52,201 bases of DNA, from contig CALYDL010000014.1 of assembly GCA_944325145.1 (NCBI GenBank), positions 1 through 52,201 of the forward strand, given 5' to 3'. This stretch comes from Candidatus Gastranaerophilales bacterium. Lineage in GTDB: Bacteria; Cyanobacteriota; Vampirovibrionia; Gastranaerophilales; Gastranaerophilaceae. Made by a program: the position numbers and the translations under genes. Numbering within the stretch: the stretch's first letter is position 1; every line of letters starts with the position of its first letter. This document shows, piece by piece, positions 7,292 to 15,462 of the stretch. A model generated the notes under the pieces. It had not been told where the DNA came from. It saw only the letters and a program-made list of their open reading frames with translations, and ran no database searches.

Positions 7292-9019
7292 ATGACGGAT
7301 AAAGTCGGACAATTTGTGTTTATGCTTCATTCGCACCTTCCTTTTTACAGAAAAGCCGGCATGTGGCCTTTTGGGGAAGAAAATTTGTATGAATGTATGG
7401 CAGAAACTTATGTTCCCCTTCTTAATATGATTTCAGAATTATATGATGAAGGAATTAAAGCAAAATTAACTGTGGGCATTACCCCCATTTTGGCTGAACA
7501 ATTAAACGATGAACACTTAAAACAAGGGTTTATAGATTACCTTGATACAAGAATTAAAGCAGTTTCAAAAGATTTAGAAAGATATCCTGACCCAAACGTT
7601 GCACATTCGCAGCACCTTAAATATCTTGCAAAATATTATTTTGACTGGTTTAACAGAATTAAAGATTTGTTTATTAATAAATTCAATAAAGATTTAATTG
7701 CCGGTTTCAAAAAATATCAAGAATTAGAATGCATTGAAATTACAACATCGGGCGCAACCCATGGGTTCTCACCTTTGCTTGCAACAGATACAAACCTTAA
7801 TGCTCAATTTAAAGTTGGTTCAGACACAACAAAACGCTTCTTTGGCAAAAAAGCTAAAGGCTGCTGGTTGCCTGAATGCGCTTACCGTCAAGGTTATGAA
7901 TTTGTTGGCAAAGACGGCAAGAAAAAATGGCGCCCTGCTATTGAAGTAACTTTGCAAAACAATGACATTGAATACTTCTTTACTGAATCTCACGTAATCG
8001 AAGGCGGTAATTCAATTGGTAACAGAAGAAAAATCGGTGTTTACGGAAACATTGAATATATTCCGCTTCCAAAACGTGAAAAAACAGGCTACGATACATA
8101 TTCAGCATATTGGCTTCCCGATGCGCAAGTGGCTGTGATGGGCAGAAACGATAGAGCAGGCTTCCAAGTTTGGTCTGCAGCAGATGGTTACCCCGGTGAT
8201 GGATGTTATAGAGAATTTCACAGAAAAGACCCGAACTCAGGCATGCATTATTGGAGAATTACATCATCTACAACAGATTTAGGCGATAAAATGCTTTATG
8301 ACCCTGTGCTTGCCATGAATCAAATTAATTCAAATTCAGACCACTATACAACCTTAATTTACCACTTGTTAAACGATTACAAAATGGCAAACAACGGTAA
8401 ACAAGGGCTTTGCATGGTTTCATTTGATACAGAACTTTATGGCCACTGGTGGTTTGAAGGTGTTGAATTTATTAAACAAGTTATCAAAAAATTAAATCAA
8501 TACCTTCCTGAAGTTGAAATGATGACAGCGGGCGAATACCTAAAAGCTCACCCCCCTGTTGATGCAATTCAAATTCCTGAATCATCTTGGGGCCAAGGCG
8601 GGCATTTCTGGGTATGGCAAAACCATTTAACAGAATGGATGTGGCCAATTATCCATGCTTGCGAAAAAAGAATTATAGACATTGTTTCAAGATATGAAAA
8701 ACAACCTGAAGATAAGCTTTTATTAAGAGCTTTGAACCAATTGGCAAGAGAAAACCTTTTACTTCAAAGTTCAGATTGGCCTTTTTTAATTACAACATGG
8801 CAAGCTAAAGATTATGCAACAGACAGGTTCAGAGAACATGTTGAAAGATTTGAAAAAATCGCAGATATGATAGACAACAATTCTATTTCAGATGAAGAAT
8901 TAAAGAAAATTGAATCAATTGATAATTGCTTTTCTGAAATTGATTATAGAGTTTATCTTCCGATTGAAGAAGGGGTTATTCCTCAACAAGAAAAGAAACT
9001 TGCCCCTTTGTATAAATAA
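7292..9019 (+). CDS. GH57 1,4-alpha-glucan branching enzyme
   Basis: A 575-residue cytosolic enzyme of glycoside hydrolase family 57, expected to introduce alpha-1,6 branches into glycogen-like glucan (EC 2.4.1.18). Family signatures are clear: HSHLPFYR near the N-terminus, WLPECAYRQG holding the catalytic nucleophile Glu (about residue 195), SFDTELYGHWWFEG holding the acid/base Asp (about 379), and a C-terminal helical region with WVWQNHLTEWMW and LLLQSSDWPF, as in the DUF1957-containing branching enzymes of cyanobacteria and Thermococcus. The start is placed at the ATG at 7292, preceded by GGAGG 11 bases upstream; an alternative ATG at 7274 overlaps the GGAGG. No glycogen synthase or ADP-glucose pyrophosphorylase is adjacent. 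A strong terminator follows. Confidence 0.92.
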   Translation: MTDKVGQFVFMLHSHLPFYRKAGMWPFGEENLYECMAETYVPLLNMISELYDEGIKAKLTVGITPILAEQLNDEHLKQGFIDYLDTRIKAVSKDLERYPDPNVAHSQHLKYLAKYYFDWFNRIKDLFINKFNKDLIAGFKKYQELECIEITTSGATHGFSPLLATDTNLNAQFKVGSDTTKRFFGKKAKGCWLPECAYRQGYEFVGKDGKKKWRPAIEVTLQNNDIEYFFTESHVIEGGNSIGNRRKIGVYGNIEYIPLPKREKTGYDTYSAYWLPDAQVAVMGRNDRAGFQVWSAADGYPGDGCYREFHRKDPNSGMHYWRITSSTTDLGDKMLYDPVLAMNQINSNSDHYTTLIYHLLNDYKMANNGKQGLCMVSFDTELYGHWWFEGVEFIKQVIKKLNQYLPEVEMMTAGEYLKAHPPVDAIQIPESSWGQGGHFWVWQNHLTEWMWPIIHACEKRIIDIVSRYEKQPEDKLLLRALNQLARENLLLQSSDWPFLITTWQAKDYATDRFREHVERFEKIADMIDNNSISDEELKKIESIDNCFSEIDYRVYLPIEEGVIPQQEKKLAPLYK

Positions 9020-9035
9020 TTAAATCTTTTAATTT

Positions 9036-9067
9036 AAAAAGCCCTCTTATTTAAGAGGGCTTTTTTG
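9036..9067 (+). terminator. Intrinsic terminator after the GH57 gene
   Basis: A 9-bp GC-containing stem (9041-9049 with 9052-9060, GCCCTCTTA/TAAGAGGGC) with a two-base loop is flanked by an A run and six T's. Confidence 0.9.
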
Positions 9068-9088
9068 TTGAAATTTATAAAATATAAG

Positions 9089-9293
9089 AATAAAAATGCC
9101 CCATAATGTTCATTATGTTGCATTCAAGTTCTATAACCTCATATTATCATTCTTTTTACCACTATTCAATACTTAAAATTTTATTATTTTTTAAATTTTT
9201 AAATTCCTTTCATTCAATAATATCAACCATTTCTGCCCCATTACAACAAATTGAACATTTTGTTGCGTTTGGTGATTAATGAAAGGATAGTTT
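9089..9293 (+). promoter_or_regulatory. Prepilin upstream region, repeat copy A
   Basis: This ~205-base region before prepilin copy 2 is repeated almost base for base at 51962-52170 before copy 4, with only a 4-base length difference near the start codon. It contains a perfect operator-like palindrome (CATAATG-TT-CATTATG, 9102-9117) and a stem-loop 28 bases before the ATG (CAACAAA 9244-9250, TTTGTTG 9259-9265). It ends in the ATTAATGAAAGGAT ribosome-binding box. Conservation outside the coding sequence suggests shared regulation or a recent segmental duplication. Confidence 0.75.
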
Positions 9294-10040
9294 ATGAAAA
9301 AAAGAGGTTTTACACTGGCAGAAGTTTTAATTACATTAGCTATCATTGGCGTTGTTGCTGCAATTTCAATTCCAAGTGTTATATCAAATTCCCAACAACA
9401 AGAATTTAAAACAGGTCTTAGAAAAGCAGTTTCTGTGCTAAATTCAGCAATAACAATGAATATGGCAATAGATGGCGAAAGCCCATATGATAATGCAAAT
9501 TTGTATGGATACCTTCAAAGACACATGTCAATTATGAAATCAACACTAAAAATGCCATATCAATACAGCTGGGTTTCATTGGATGGTAAACGCCATGGGT
9601 CTGGCACTAATGCCGCCTTTTATACGACTGACGGCATGCGTTTTGAGATGGAAGATGGCTGTTCGGCAGCAACTTGTAGGACGGGGCCTTATTTACATGA
9701 AAATTCTAGCATTTCAACTTGCGTTCCAGCCGCAACAAGAGAAAGTGCAGATACAATCGGCTATGCTTGTGGCGGTTGTGGTTCATATGGTTTAAACAAT
9801 AATTCTGACCAAACAACAAAGCCGCCTTGTCTATTATTAGTTGACGTAAATGGTGACAGAAAACCAAGCCCTTCTAATGTAAATTGTAATAATTCAAGTT
9901 GCCAGTCAAAAAATTCCTATAAGTTCCCTCAACCCGATTCTAAAACCGTTACAGATATTTTTTCAATTATGATAACAGACAAACAAGCGATTCCTTATGG
10001 CGTTGCGGCGCAAAGGGCTATGTATCAGGCGCAAAAATAA
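9294..10040 (+). CDS. Prepilin-like protein (type II/IV pseudopilin), copy 2
   Basis: A 248-residue paralogue of the proteins at 2459 and 37278. It has a very short leader (MKKRG) cleaved before FTLAEVLI, the conserved Glu5 and a hydrophobic alpha-1 helix. It is near-identical to copy 1 through about residue 85 (NMAIDGESPYDNANL), divergent in the middle (SWVSLDGKRHGSGTNAAF and a Cys-containing insert EDGCSAATCRT), then again close in CGGCGSYG, TKPPC, DVNGDRKP, spaced Cys residues and the MYQAQK end. The paired Cys probably form disulphides in the periplasm or on the surface. It has the long conserved upstream region described at 9089-9293. No terminator is visible before the pheT promoter. 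Confidence 0.9.
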   Translation: MKKRGFTLAEVLITLAIIGVVAAISIPSVISNSQQQEFKTGLRKAVSVLNSAITMNMAIDGESPYDNANLYGYLQRHMSIMKSTLKMPYQYSWVSLDGKRHGSGTNAAFYTTDGMRFEMEDGCSAATCRTGPYLHENSSISTCVPAATRESADTIGYACGGCGSYGLNNNSDQTTKPPCLLLVDVNGDRKPSPSNVNCNNSSCQSKNSYKFPQPDSKTVTDIFSIMITDKQAIPYGVAAQRAMYQAQK

Positions 10041-10073
10041 TTTAATTAAGGCTTTTAATTCTCTGCCCTTTGC

Positions 10074-10101
10074 TTGAATTGAACTTTTTTTGTACTACAA
10101 T
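10074..10101 (+). promoter_or_regulatory. Predicted sigma-70 promoter of pheT
   Basis: TTGAAT (10074-10079) and TACAAT (10096-10101) are spaced by 16 bases and lie 35 bases before the pheT start. Confidence 0.55.
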
Positions 10102-10136
10102 AAACTCGTATATGTAGAATAAAAAAGAGGAATAAA

Positions 10137-12593
10137 ATGCAGGTTTCATACGAGTGGTTAAATGAATATGTTGATTTATCAGGAATTACTCCTGAAGAAA
10201 TTTCTCACTCTCTTACTATGAGCGGGTTAGAGGTTGAAGAAATTGAAGATGTTAAGCCAAAATTTACCAATATAATTACGGCAAAAATAGAAAAAATTGA
10301 TAACCACCCAAATGCGGACAAATTGCACTTAGTAACTGTAAATACAGGAAATGCAACTAAAACTGTTGTTTGCGGTGCACAAAACATTGAAGTCGGGCAA
10401 GTTATTCCATACGCTTCAGTTGGAAGTAAAGTTTTAGACAGAAAAACAGGCGAACAATTTGAGCTAACCCCTGCTGTTATAAGGGGTGTTGAATCTCAAG
10501 GAATGCTCTGCAGCCAAGATGAATTGGGGCTGGATGGGCTTCAAGAAGAAGACGGCATTTTAATTTTAAACCGCCTTTTAAAAGATGTTAAATTGGGTGA
10601 ACCTTTAGAAAAAGTTTTAAATATAAATGATGAAATTATTTTCCACACGGCACCCACCGCAAACAGGGGCGATCAAATGTCTGTTATAGGCATTGCAAGG
10701 GAAATTTCAGCTTTATTTAACAGAAAAATGAAACTTTCTTTAATGACACCTCAAGAAGAAAAGAAAGCCGATTTTAAAGTTGAAATTAAAGATGATGAAA
10801 TTTGCAAATATTATTCAATTGCGGTTTTAAAAGATATTACAATAAAACCTGCGCCTGAATTTATTCAAAGAAGGGTTATAGCAGGCGGCATGAGGCCCAT
10901 TAATAATGTTGTTGACATTACAAACTATGTAATGCTTGAATATGGAACACCTTTGCATGCGTTTGATTATGATAAATTAAACAAATATTTATGTGTAAGA
11001 TACGCTGATATGGGCGAAAAATTAACCACATTAGATGAAGTTGAAAGAACAATGACAGATAAAACCGTTGTTATTTCAAAGGAAAATGAAGCGGTTTGTC
11101 TGGCAGGTGTTTTTGGCGGAAATAATTCTGAAATTGATGATAATTCAAAGAATTTAGCACTTGAAGCTGCTTATTTTACACCTCATACAAACAGAAAATC
11201 GGCTCGTTCTGTTGGTTACAGGTCAGAAGCTTCTGCAAGGTTTGAAAGAGGCGTTGACATTGGCCTTGTAAAACAAGGTTTGTATCAGGCAGTAAACCTT
11301 TTAATTAAATACGCTGACGCCAAGTTTGAAGGTATATCAGAAGCAGGCAAAGACCAACTGGAACCTGTTGAAATCACATTAAGAGATTCAGAAATAAGAA
11401 GAATTTTAGGCGTTTCAATTGAACAAGATAAATGCATTGAAATTTTGGAAAATTTGGGCTTTGAACTTTTGGGTAAAAACCAAATGGCAGCAAAATTCAA
11501 AGTTCCAAGTTACAGGCAAAATGATGTTTATCGTGAAATAGATTTAATTGAAGAAGTTTCAAGAATTGCAGGGTATGAAAATATTCCTCCAACCCTTCCA
11601 AATATTAATGAAGGTGCCACAATTTCAGATGAAACAAGAACAATTAAATTAATAAATGAACTTTTCTTAGGGCAAGGATATTCTGAAATAGTTTCAACTT
11701 CTCTTACAGGGGATACATTCTTGAAAAACTATATGACATCATTAGACGACAAAACAAGAGTTGATGTTATTAACCCTCAAAGCGAAGATGCAACATCTTT
11801 AAGGCAAGAATTAATGCCAAATTTATTGAACATTGTTAAAAACAATTTTGATAACGGCAACAAAAATTTCAAATTATATGAAATAGGAAAAACTTTTAAG
11901 GCTAAAGATGAACCAAATGAAGATTTTTCAGGCGTTTTAGAAGAAAGAAAAATTTCAGGCTGCATTTTTGGGCACACCAATAATGAATATTGGAACAAAA
12001 AAGAAACAGCCGATTTCTACACAATTAAAGGTGTTTTAGAAAACTTGTTTGAAGTTTTGGGGTTAACCAAAAGAATTGTTTTCTCTCCACTAAAAGAAGA
12101 CAAAAAATTTATGCACCCATACCAAACAGCAACTATTGAACTTTTGGGCAAAAACCCTATTAATATTGGTTATGTTGGTAAAATTCACCCTGTTTTATCA
12201 GATAAATTGAAATTTAATCAAGATTTATTTGTTTTTGAAATCAATTTGGAAATTTTACTTAAAAATATAAATTTCAATAACGTTGTTAAATATAAAAAAC
12301 TGCCAATCTCAACCCCTGTTTTAAGAGATATCGCCTTTGTTGTTGAAGACAAAACAACAGATATGGATATTATGAAAACAATTAAAAAAGTAAGCGATAA
12401 AAATATATTCAAAGGGGCTAAACTTTTTGATATTTATAGGGGCGAAAACATTGGGGCGGATAAAAAATCTATGGCATATAGAATTATTCTGCAAGATGAA
12501 AAGAAAACCCTTACAGATAGTGAAATTGAAGCTGAAGTAAACAAGATAAAAGATGGTCTTGTTAAAAACATTTCGGGGCTTACATTAAGGTAA
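10137..12593 (+). CDS. pheT: Phenylalanyl-tRNA synthetase beta subunit
   Basis: The 818-residue beta chain of the alpha2beta2 synthetase. Domains in order are: the N-terminal edge (MQVSYEWLNEYVDL), an EMAP/tRNA-binding OB fold (residues about 40-150, HPNADKLHLVTVNTG), the B3/B4 editing domain (RPINNVVDITNYVMLEYGTPLHAFD), the B5 domain, the catalytic-like core (EEVSRIAGYENIPPTLP) and a C-terminal ferredoxin-fold anticodon-binding domain (PVLRDIAFVVED). The length is normal. pheS is not adjacent, so the two subunits are encoded apart, as in several lineages including cyanobacteria. AGAGGAA lies five bases before the ATG. A 13-bp terminator follows, making it monocistronic. Confidence 0.97.
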   Translation: MQVSYEWLNEYVDLSGITPEEISHSLTMSGLEVEEIEDVKPKFTNIITAKIEKIDNHPNADKLHLVTVNTGNATKTVVCGAQNIEVGQVIPYASVGSKVLDRKTGEQFELTPAVIRGVESQGMLCSQDELGLDGLQEEDGILILNRLLKDVKLGEPLEKVLNINDEIIFHTAPTANRGDQMSVIGIAREISALFNRKMKLSLMTPQEEKKADFKVEIKDDEICKYYSIAVLKDITIKPAPEFIQRRVIAGGMRPINNVVDITNYVMLEYGTPLHAFDYDKLNKYLCVRYADMGEKLTTLDEVERTMTDKTVVISKENEAVCLAGVFGGNNSEIDDNSKNLALEAAYFTPHTNRKSARSVGYRSEASARFERGVDIGLVKQGLYQAVNLLIKYADAKFEGISEAGKDQLEPVEITLRDSEIRRILGVSIEQDKCIEILENLGFELLGKNQMAAKFKVPSYRQNDVYREIDLIEEVSRIAGYENIPPTLPNINEGATISDETRTIKLINELFLGQGYSEIVSTSLTGDTFLKNYMTSLDDKTRVDVINPQSEDATSLRQELMPNLLNIVKNNFDNGNKNFKLYEIGKTFKAKDEPNEDFSGVLEERKISGCIFGHTNNEYWNKKETADFYTIKGVLENLFEVLGLTKRIVFSPLKEDKKFMHPYQTATIELLGKNPINIGYVGKIHPVLSDKLKFNQDLFVFEINLEILLKNINFNNVVKYKKLPISTPVLRDIAFVVEDKTTDMDIMKTIKKVSDKNIFKGAKLFDIYRGENIGADKKSMAYRIILQDEKKTLTDSEIEAEVNKIKDGLVKNISGLTLR

Positions 12594-12647
12594 AAACAGC
12601 CATTTACTATATTTGTAATACACCCCTAAAAACATTGATATTACTAG

Positions 12648-12697
12648 TTTGCAACCCTTTTTTAATGAACTTAAAGGGTTGCAAATTTTAATTTTTG
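12648..12697 (+). terminator. Intrinsic terminator after pheT
   Basis: A perfect 13-bp stem (12648-12660 with 12673-12685, TTTGCAACCCTTT/AAAGGGTTGCAAA) is followed by a T-rich stretch. The right arm also supplies the TTGCAA that I read as the -35 box of the next promoter, so terminator and promoter overlap. Confidence 0.85.
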
Positions 12698-12706
12698 TAG
12701 TATATT
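12679..12706 (+). promoter_or_regulatory. Predicted promoter of the lytic transglycosylase
   Basis: TTGCAA (12679-12684), 16 bases, TATATT (12701-12706). The following GTATATTAATTATG (12700-12713) matches 26737-26750 with one difference, and the -35 box there is the same, so the two promoters share architecture. Confidence 0.55.
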
Positions 12707-12712
12707 AATTAT

Positions 12713-12811
12713 GGAACTGAGGTTTGTCCGATGCATAACAATTAAGTGTAGGATAGTAAGTGCATTTGGGTTTTTACCCCGTTTCAAAAAAAGTTAATAT
12801 GAGGATTTTTT
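12713..12811 (+). promoter_or_regulatory. Structured 5' leader of the lytic transglycosylase
   Basis: The ~100-base leader contains GGATAGTA (12751-12758), a nine-base spacer and a GGGT...ACCC hairpin (12768-12779), then GAGGA before the ATG. The GGATAGTA box, short spacer and GGGT/ACCC hairpin also occur, in that order and after the same promoter, in the orphan transcript at 26750-26800. ATGCA (12731-12735) can pair with TGCAT (12761-12765) across the box. I cannot match it to a known riboswitch class. It may be a regulatory leader of unknown ligand or partner. Confidence 0.5.
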
Positions 12812-13354
12812 ATGACTAGAAAGCTAACCCTAACTTTATTAGCCTGCTTAACCATTTTATTTTCAGGGCTAACAAGCGAAGCTAAAGCTGCAACATCACA
12901 TGAAATCAAGGATATTATCGTAAAAACTGCCGTTTCTATGGGCGTTGATCCTTGTGTAGCATTAAGCATTGCAAAACAGGAATCAAATTTCCAAAACCAT
13001 AGGCAAAACCCCTCAGGCGCTGTTGGTGTGTTCCAATTAATGCCTTCAACTGCAAGAAGAATGGGTTTAAACCCCTATAATTTAAACGACAACATCAAAG
13101 GCGGCATTATGTATTATCAAATGATGTACAAAAAATTCGGTTCAATGGATTTGGCACTTGCTGCTTATAATGCAGGCCCGGGCAATGTTGCAAAATACAA
13201 AGGGGTTCCGCCTTTTAGAGAAACCCAAAGGTTTGTAAACACAATTAAAACCAATGCAAAAGCCTATGAAAACGACCCTTTGGTTATAAAACACAAGAAA
13301 AATAAATTTAGCGATAATGATAATGCAATAGTTGTGCCTGATGGTACGTTATAA
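12812..13354 (+). CDS. Secreted lytic transglycosylase (SLT fold)
   Basis: A 180-residue peptidoglycan lyase. Residues 1-27 form a signal peptide (KLTLTLLACLTILFSGL then SEAKA for cleavage). The SLT domain follows: catalytic Glu in IAKQESNF, the GAVGVFQLMPSTARRMG motif, and ALAAYNAGPGNVAKY. These are the diagnostic motifs of the family 1 (Slt70-like) catalytic domain, here without accessory modules. It is expected to cleave glycan strands to 1,6-anhydroMurNAc in the periplasm. GAGGA lies seven bases before the start. The long structured leader suggests post-transcriptional control. A bidirectional terminator follows and also ends the phage-derived operon from the other side. Confidence 0.93.
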   Translation: MTRKLTLTLLACLTILFSGLTSEAKAATSHEIKDIIVKTAVSMGVDPCVALSIAKQESNFQNHRQNPSGAVGVFQLMPSTARRMGLNPYNLNDNIKGGIMYYQMMYKKFGSMDLALAAYNAGPGNVAKYKGVPPFRETQRFVNTIKTNAKAYENDPLVIKHKKNKFSDNDNAIVVPDGTL

Positions 13355-13360
13355 AAAATA

Positions 13361-13391
13361 AAAGCCGATAGTTTTTCTATCGGCTTTTTTA
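13361..13391. terminator. Bidirectional intrinsic terminator
   Basis: An 11-bp stem (13361-13371 with 13377-13387, AAAGCCGATAG/CTATCGGCTTT) with a five-T loop has T's on the plus side and an A run on the left. It sits between the convergent lytic transglycosylase and glycosyltransferase genes. Confidence 0.9.
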
Positions 13392-14339
13392 ATTCATTCC
13401 CATTTGTTTTCTTAATTTTGGAACGTATTTTTGAATTGCATAATCGTTTGTGGTTTCAGAGAAATTCACCCAAGCATAAACAGCTTCTCTTTTTGTTGTT
13501 TGATCTGCAAACCCTCTGCTTACTTTTCTTTCATAATCTTCAGCAGATTTCGAATAGTAGTGATTAATTCTAATTTTGGAGTCGGTATATTTTTTTGAAA
13601 AACAGGTTGGGTATTTATCAATTTTTTCATAATTTTCATTCACTGCATATTGAAAGTTTTTATACTTGCAAGCATGGGGTGTGAAGGGACATATAACTTT
13701 TTTAGGGTTAACTATGGACTTTATATGGTTTCCGCTTCTATAATTTTTATGCACCCTAGTGTATGCTTCAATTATAAGTTTACCTTCAGGATGTTTTTCA
13801 TATCCGTTTGAATCAAACATAATCCAGTTTATTGCAATTCCGGGGTATTTTTCATAATCTTTTAAAAAGTCTTTCAAATTGTCTTTTTCAACAGGAACTA
13901 TAAATTCATCCAAATCAATAATTCCAAGCCATTTTGTATTATTTTTGTACCTGTATATTGCATCTATATATACAGGTATTTGCATACATTTACCTTCTAC
14001 ATAATGATAAACAACAGTTCCATCTTCTATATATGGTTTTAAAACTTCTTTTGTATTGTCTTGTGATTCATTATCGTAAAAATATATTCTATCCACACCA
14101 ACAAGTTTATGATATTCAATCCATTCTTTAATATATGGGCCTTCATTTTTTGAAATAGCTGCAATAGAAATATAATTTTTATCAGTTTTTACATTTGATT
14201 CAATTTTTATATTTTCAATAAATTTTTCTCGAGGGAAAGGGAAAAATTCGTATTCTTTATTAAAAAGGGTAATTTTTTTGCCTATTTTTTTATTGTTTTC
14301 ATAAATATTGTTTATTTTAAAAATATTTTTTAGACTCAT
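13389..14339 (-). CDS. GT92-type (GT2-fold) glycosyltransferase
   Basis: A 316-residue protein of the 'glycosyltransferase family 92 / DUF23' type. It has AAISKNEGPYIKEWIEYHKLVG (nucleotide-sugar binding start), DRIYFYDNESQDNT, then GIIDLDEFIVP with the DxD-like metal motif, and a C-terminal NHYYSKSAEDYERKVSRG segment. No signal peptide or membrane segment is present. It probably transfers a sugar to a cell-envelope polysaccharide. It is the last gene of the minus-strand phage-derived operon, only 17 bases after the M15 peptidase gene and upstream of the common terminator. It may be co-transcribed with lysis genes and could be cargo (surface modification) or a host gene that received read-through. 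Base composition matches its neighbours. Confidence 0.82.
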   Translation of the reverse strand: MSLKNIFKINNIYENNKKIGKKITLFNKEYEFFPFPREKFIENIKIESNVKTDKNYISIAAISKNEGPYIKEWIEYHKLVGVDRIYFYDNESQDNTKEVLKPYIEDGTVVYHYVEGKCMQIPVYIDAIYRYKNNTKWLGIIDLDEFIVPVEKDNLKDFLKDYEKYPGIAINWIMFDSNGYEKHPEGKLIIEAYTRVHKNYRSGNHIKSIVNPKKVICPFTPHACKYKNFQYAVNENYEKIDKYPTCFSKKYTDSKIRINHYYSKSAEDYERKVSRGFADQTTKREAVYAWVNFSETTNDYAIQKYVPKLRKQMGMN

Positions 14340-14356
14340 ATATACCTCTTTGTTGG

Positions 14357-14752
14357 TTAATAATATTTCAAAATTTCTCTTCTGTTTTTCCCTTTATTGT
14401 AGCTTATATGAACCCATTTGTCATATTCATTTATTAATTGATCAAATTCTATTTTCGATGTTTTTATAATTGAGATTATTTGATTTGGTGTCATTCCCTT
14501 GATAATAAAATCTGCTGCTTGTCCGTATAAATGCTGGCTTGAATTAACGCCGCCAACTAAACGGTTTACAAGCGGGTTTCTAAAGCCCGATGTAATTGTC
14601 ATTGGTGCGTTTAAAAGTTCTCTTGCAGGCTGCAGACAATAATATATTAAATTCAGCATATTATCCAATGAATTAATATCGGGCATATTGTTTATATTGT
14701 TTTTAATTGCTGTTTCAGAATAAATTAATTCTGATATTTTAAAATTTAACAT
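14357..14752 (-). CDS. M15-family peptidoglycan peptidase (putative endolysin)
   Basis: A 131-residue protein matching the peptidase M15_3 / D,D-carboxypeptidase-like domain. SGFRNPLVNRLVGG, then SSQHLYGQAADF with the zinc-binding His and Asp, and a final WVHISY with the third ligand His are all readable. It has no signal peptide, so it would need a holin or other export route. It would cut peptide cross-links in peptidoglycan at the end of particle production. The gene overlaps the preceding membrane-protein gene by seven bases, with GGAGAT upstream. This small M15 enzyme in the lysis position is typical of phage endolysins. Confidence 0.88.
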   Translation of the reverse strand: MLNFKISELIYSETAIKNNINNMPDINSLDNMLNLIYYCLQPARELLNAPMTITSGFRNPLVNRLVGGVNSSQHLYGQAADFIIKGMTPNQIISIIKTSKIEFDQLINEYDKWVHISYNKGKNRREILKYY

Positions 14753-15015
14753 TTGTTTTTAATCTCCGTAACTGCTGTAATTAAAAGGCTTTTTACATCT
14801 GAAATATCGTGTTGTAATTGAAGCATTTGTTCTTGAAGGGCTTTATGATTATCTGCATATGTATCTTTTAAAAGGTAATTTTTAGCCAATAATTCCATAA
14901 TTTTTGCTTCAAGAGATTTAACTTCGCTATTCCTTGCAAAAATGTTAAGCCCCATTATTATGTGCAAAACCGCAAGGGCTGTTGTTCCGTATAAAACTAT
15001 GTTGTTTATATCCAT
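14746..15015 (-). CDS. Small membrane protein, holin-like/spanin-like
   Basis: An 89-residue protein with one N-terminal transmembrane helix (residues about 5-25, IVLYGTTALAVLHIIMGLNIF) and a long coiled-coil tail (about 30-80, EVKSLEAKIMELLAKNYLL and QEQMLQLQHDISDVKSLL). It sits directly before the endolysin gene with overlapping coding ends. Position and topology suggest a holin or a lysis accessory protein, but single-helix coiled-coil proteins of this kind also occur as uncharacterised 'hemolysin XhlA-like' lysis proteins. I cannot choose between these. Confidence 0.65.
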   Translation of the reverse strand: MDINNIVLYGTTALAVLHIIMGLNIFARNSEVKSLEAKIMELLAKNYLLKDTYADNHKALQEQMLQLQHDISDVKSLLITAVTEIKNKC

Positions 15016-15462
15016 TTATATCCAACCTTTTATATTTTTTTGCCAAAATTCTACACTCAAAAACATTATTTGAGCAATTACAGGGTTTACCCCTTCTTGC
15101 AATAAAACTTGTTTAAAAATTCTGCTTGATAAAATTCTTGAATTGCCTATAATTTCTTTATTTGCAAGCAAAAAATCATGAATAATTGAAGCGGGCAAAT
15201 ATTCGCCCTTGTGGTTGCACCCTAAAAACCGCCTAAAGGCTCTTGGAATTGTGCAACCATCCGATTTAAAGCCCCTTTTAATTACAAAATGGCGATTAAA
15301 CTTTTTTGAAATTATATTTACATAAATGTTTTCAATTACATAAAAGGGCTTAATTTCCTTGTAATTATAGCCTACACTTTCTCTAAAATCTGAATATGTT
15401 AATTTAATTTCAGTTATATTTTCTAAATTTTTTGATAAGTCCATTAATCTTTTCTGAGTCAT
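15016..15462 (-). CDS. DUF1353 phage protein
   Basis: A 148-residue protein with the DUF1353 pattern: RGFKSDGCTIPRAFRRFLG, then LPASIIHDFLLANK (the conserved 'A..HD' motif) and a C-terminal hydrophobic segment. DUF1353 proteins are common next to phage tail-fibre and lysis genes, and their function is unknown. The start is uncertain: the first ATG (15462) overlaps the previous gene by 53 bases, and a second in-frame ATG at 15444 would reduce this to 35. Neither has a strong Shine-Dalgarno sequence, so translational coupling is likely. Confidence 0.78.
   Translation of the reverse strand: MTQKRLMDLSKNLENITEIKLTYSDFRESVGYNYKEIKPFYVIENIYVNIISKKFNRHFVIKRGFKSDGCTIPRAFRRFLGCNHKGEYLPASIIHDFLLANKEIIGNSRILSSRIFKQVLLQEGVNPVIAQIMFLSVEFWQKNIKGWI

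Noticed and set aside
12713-12811. Known ydaO (c-di-AMP) or c-di-GMP-I riboswitch before the lytic transglycosylase
   Set aside because: The gene type fits ydaO, but I see none of the conserved ydaO or GEMM core sequences and the leader is too short for ydaO.
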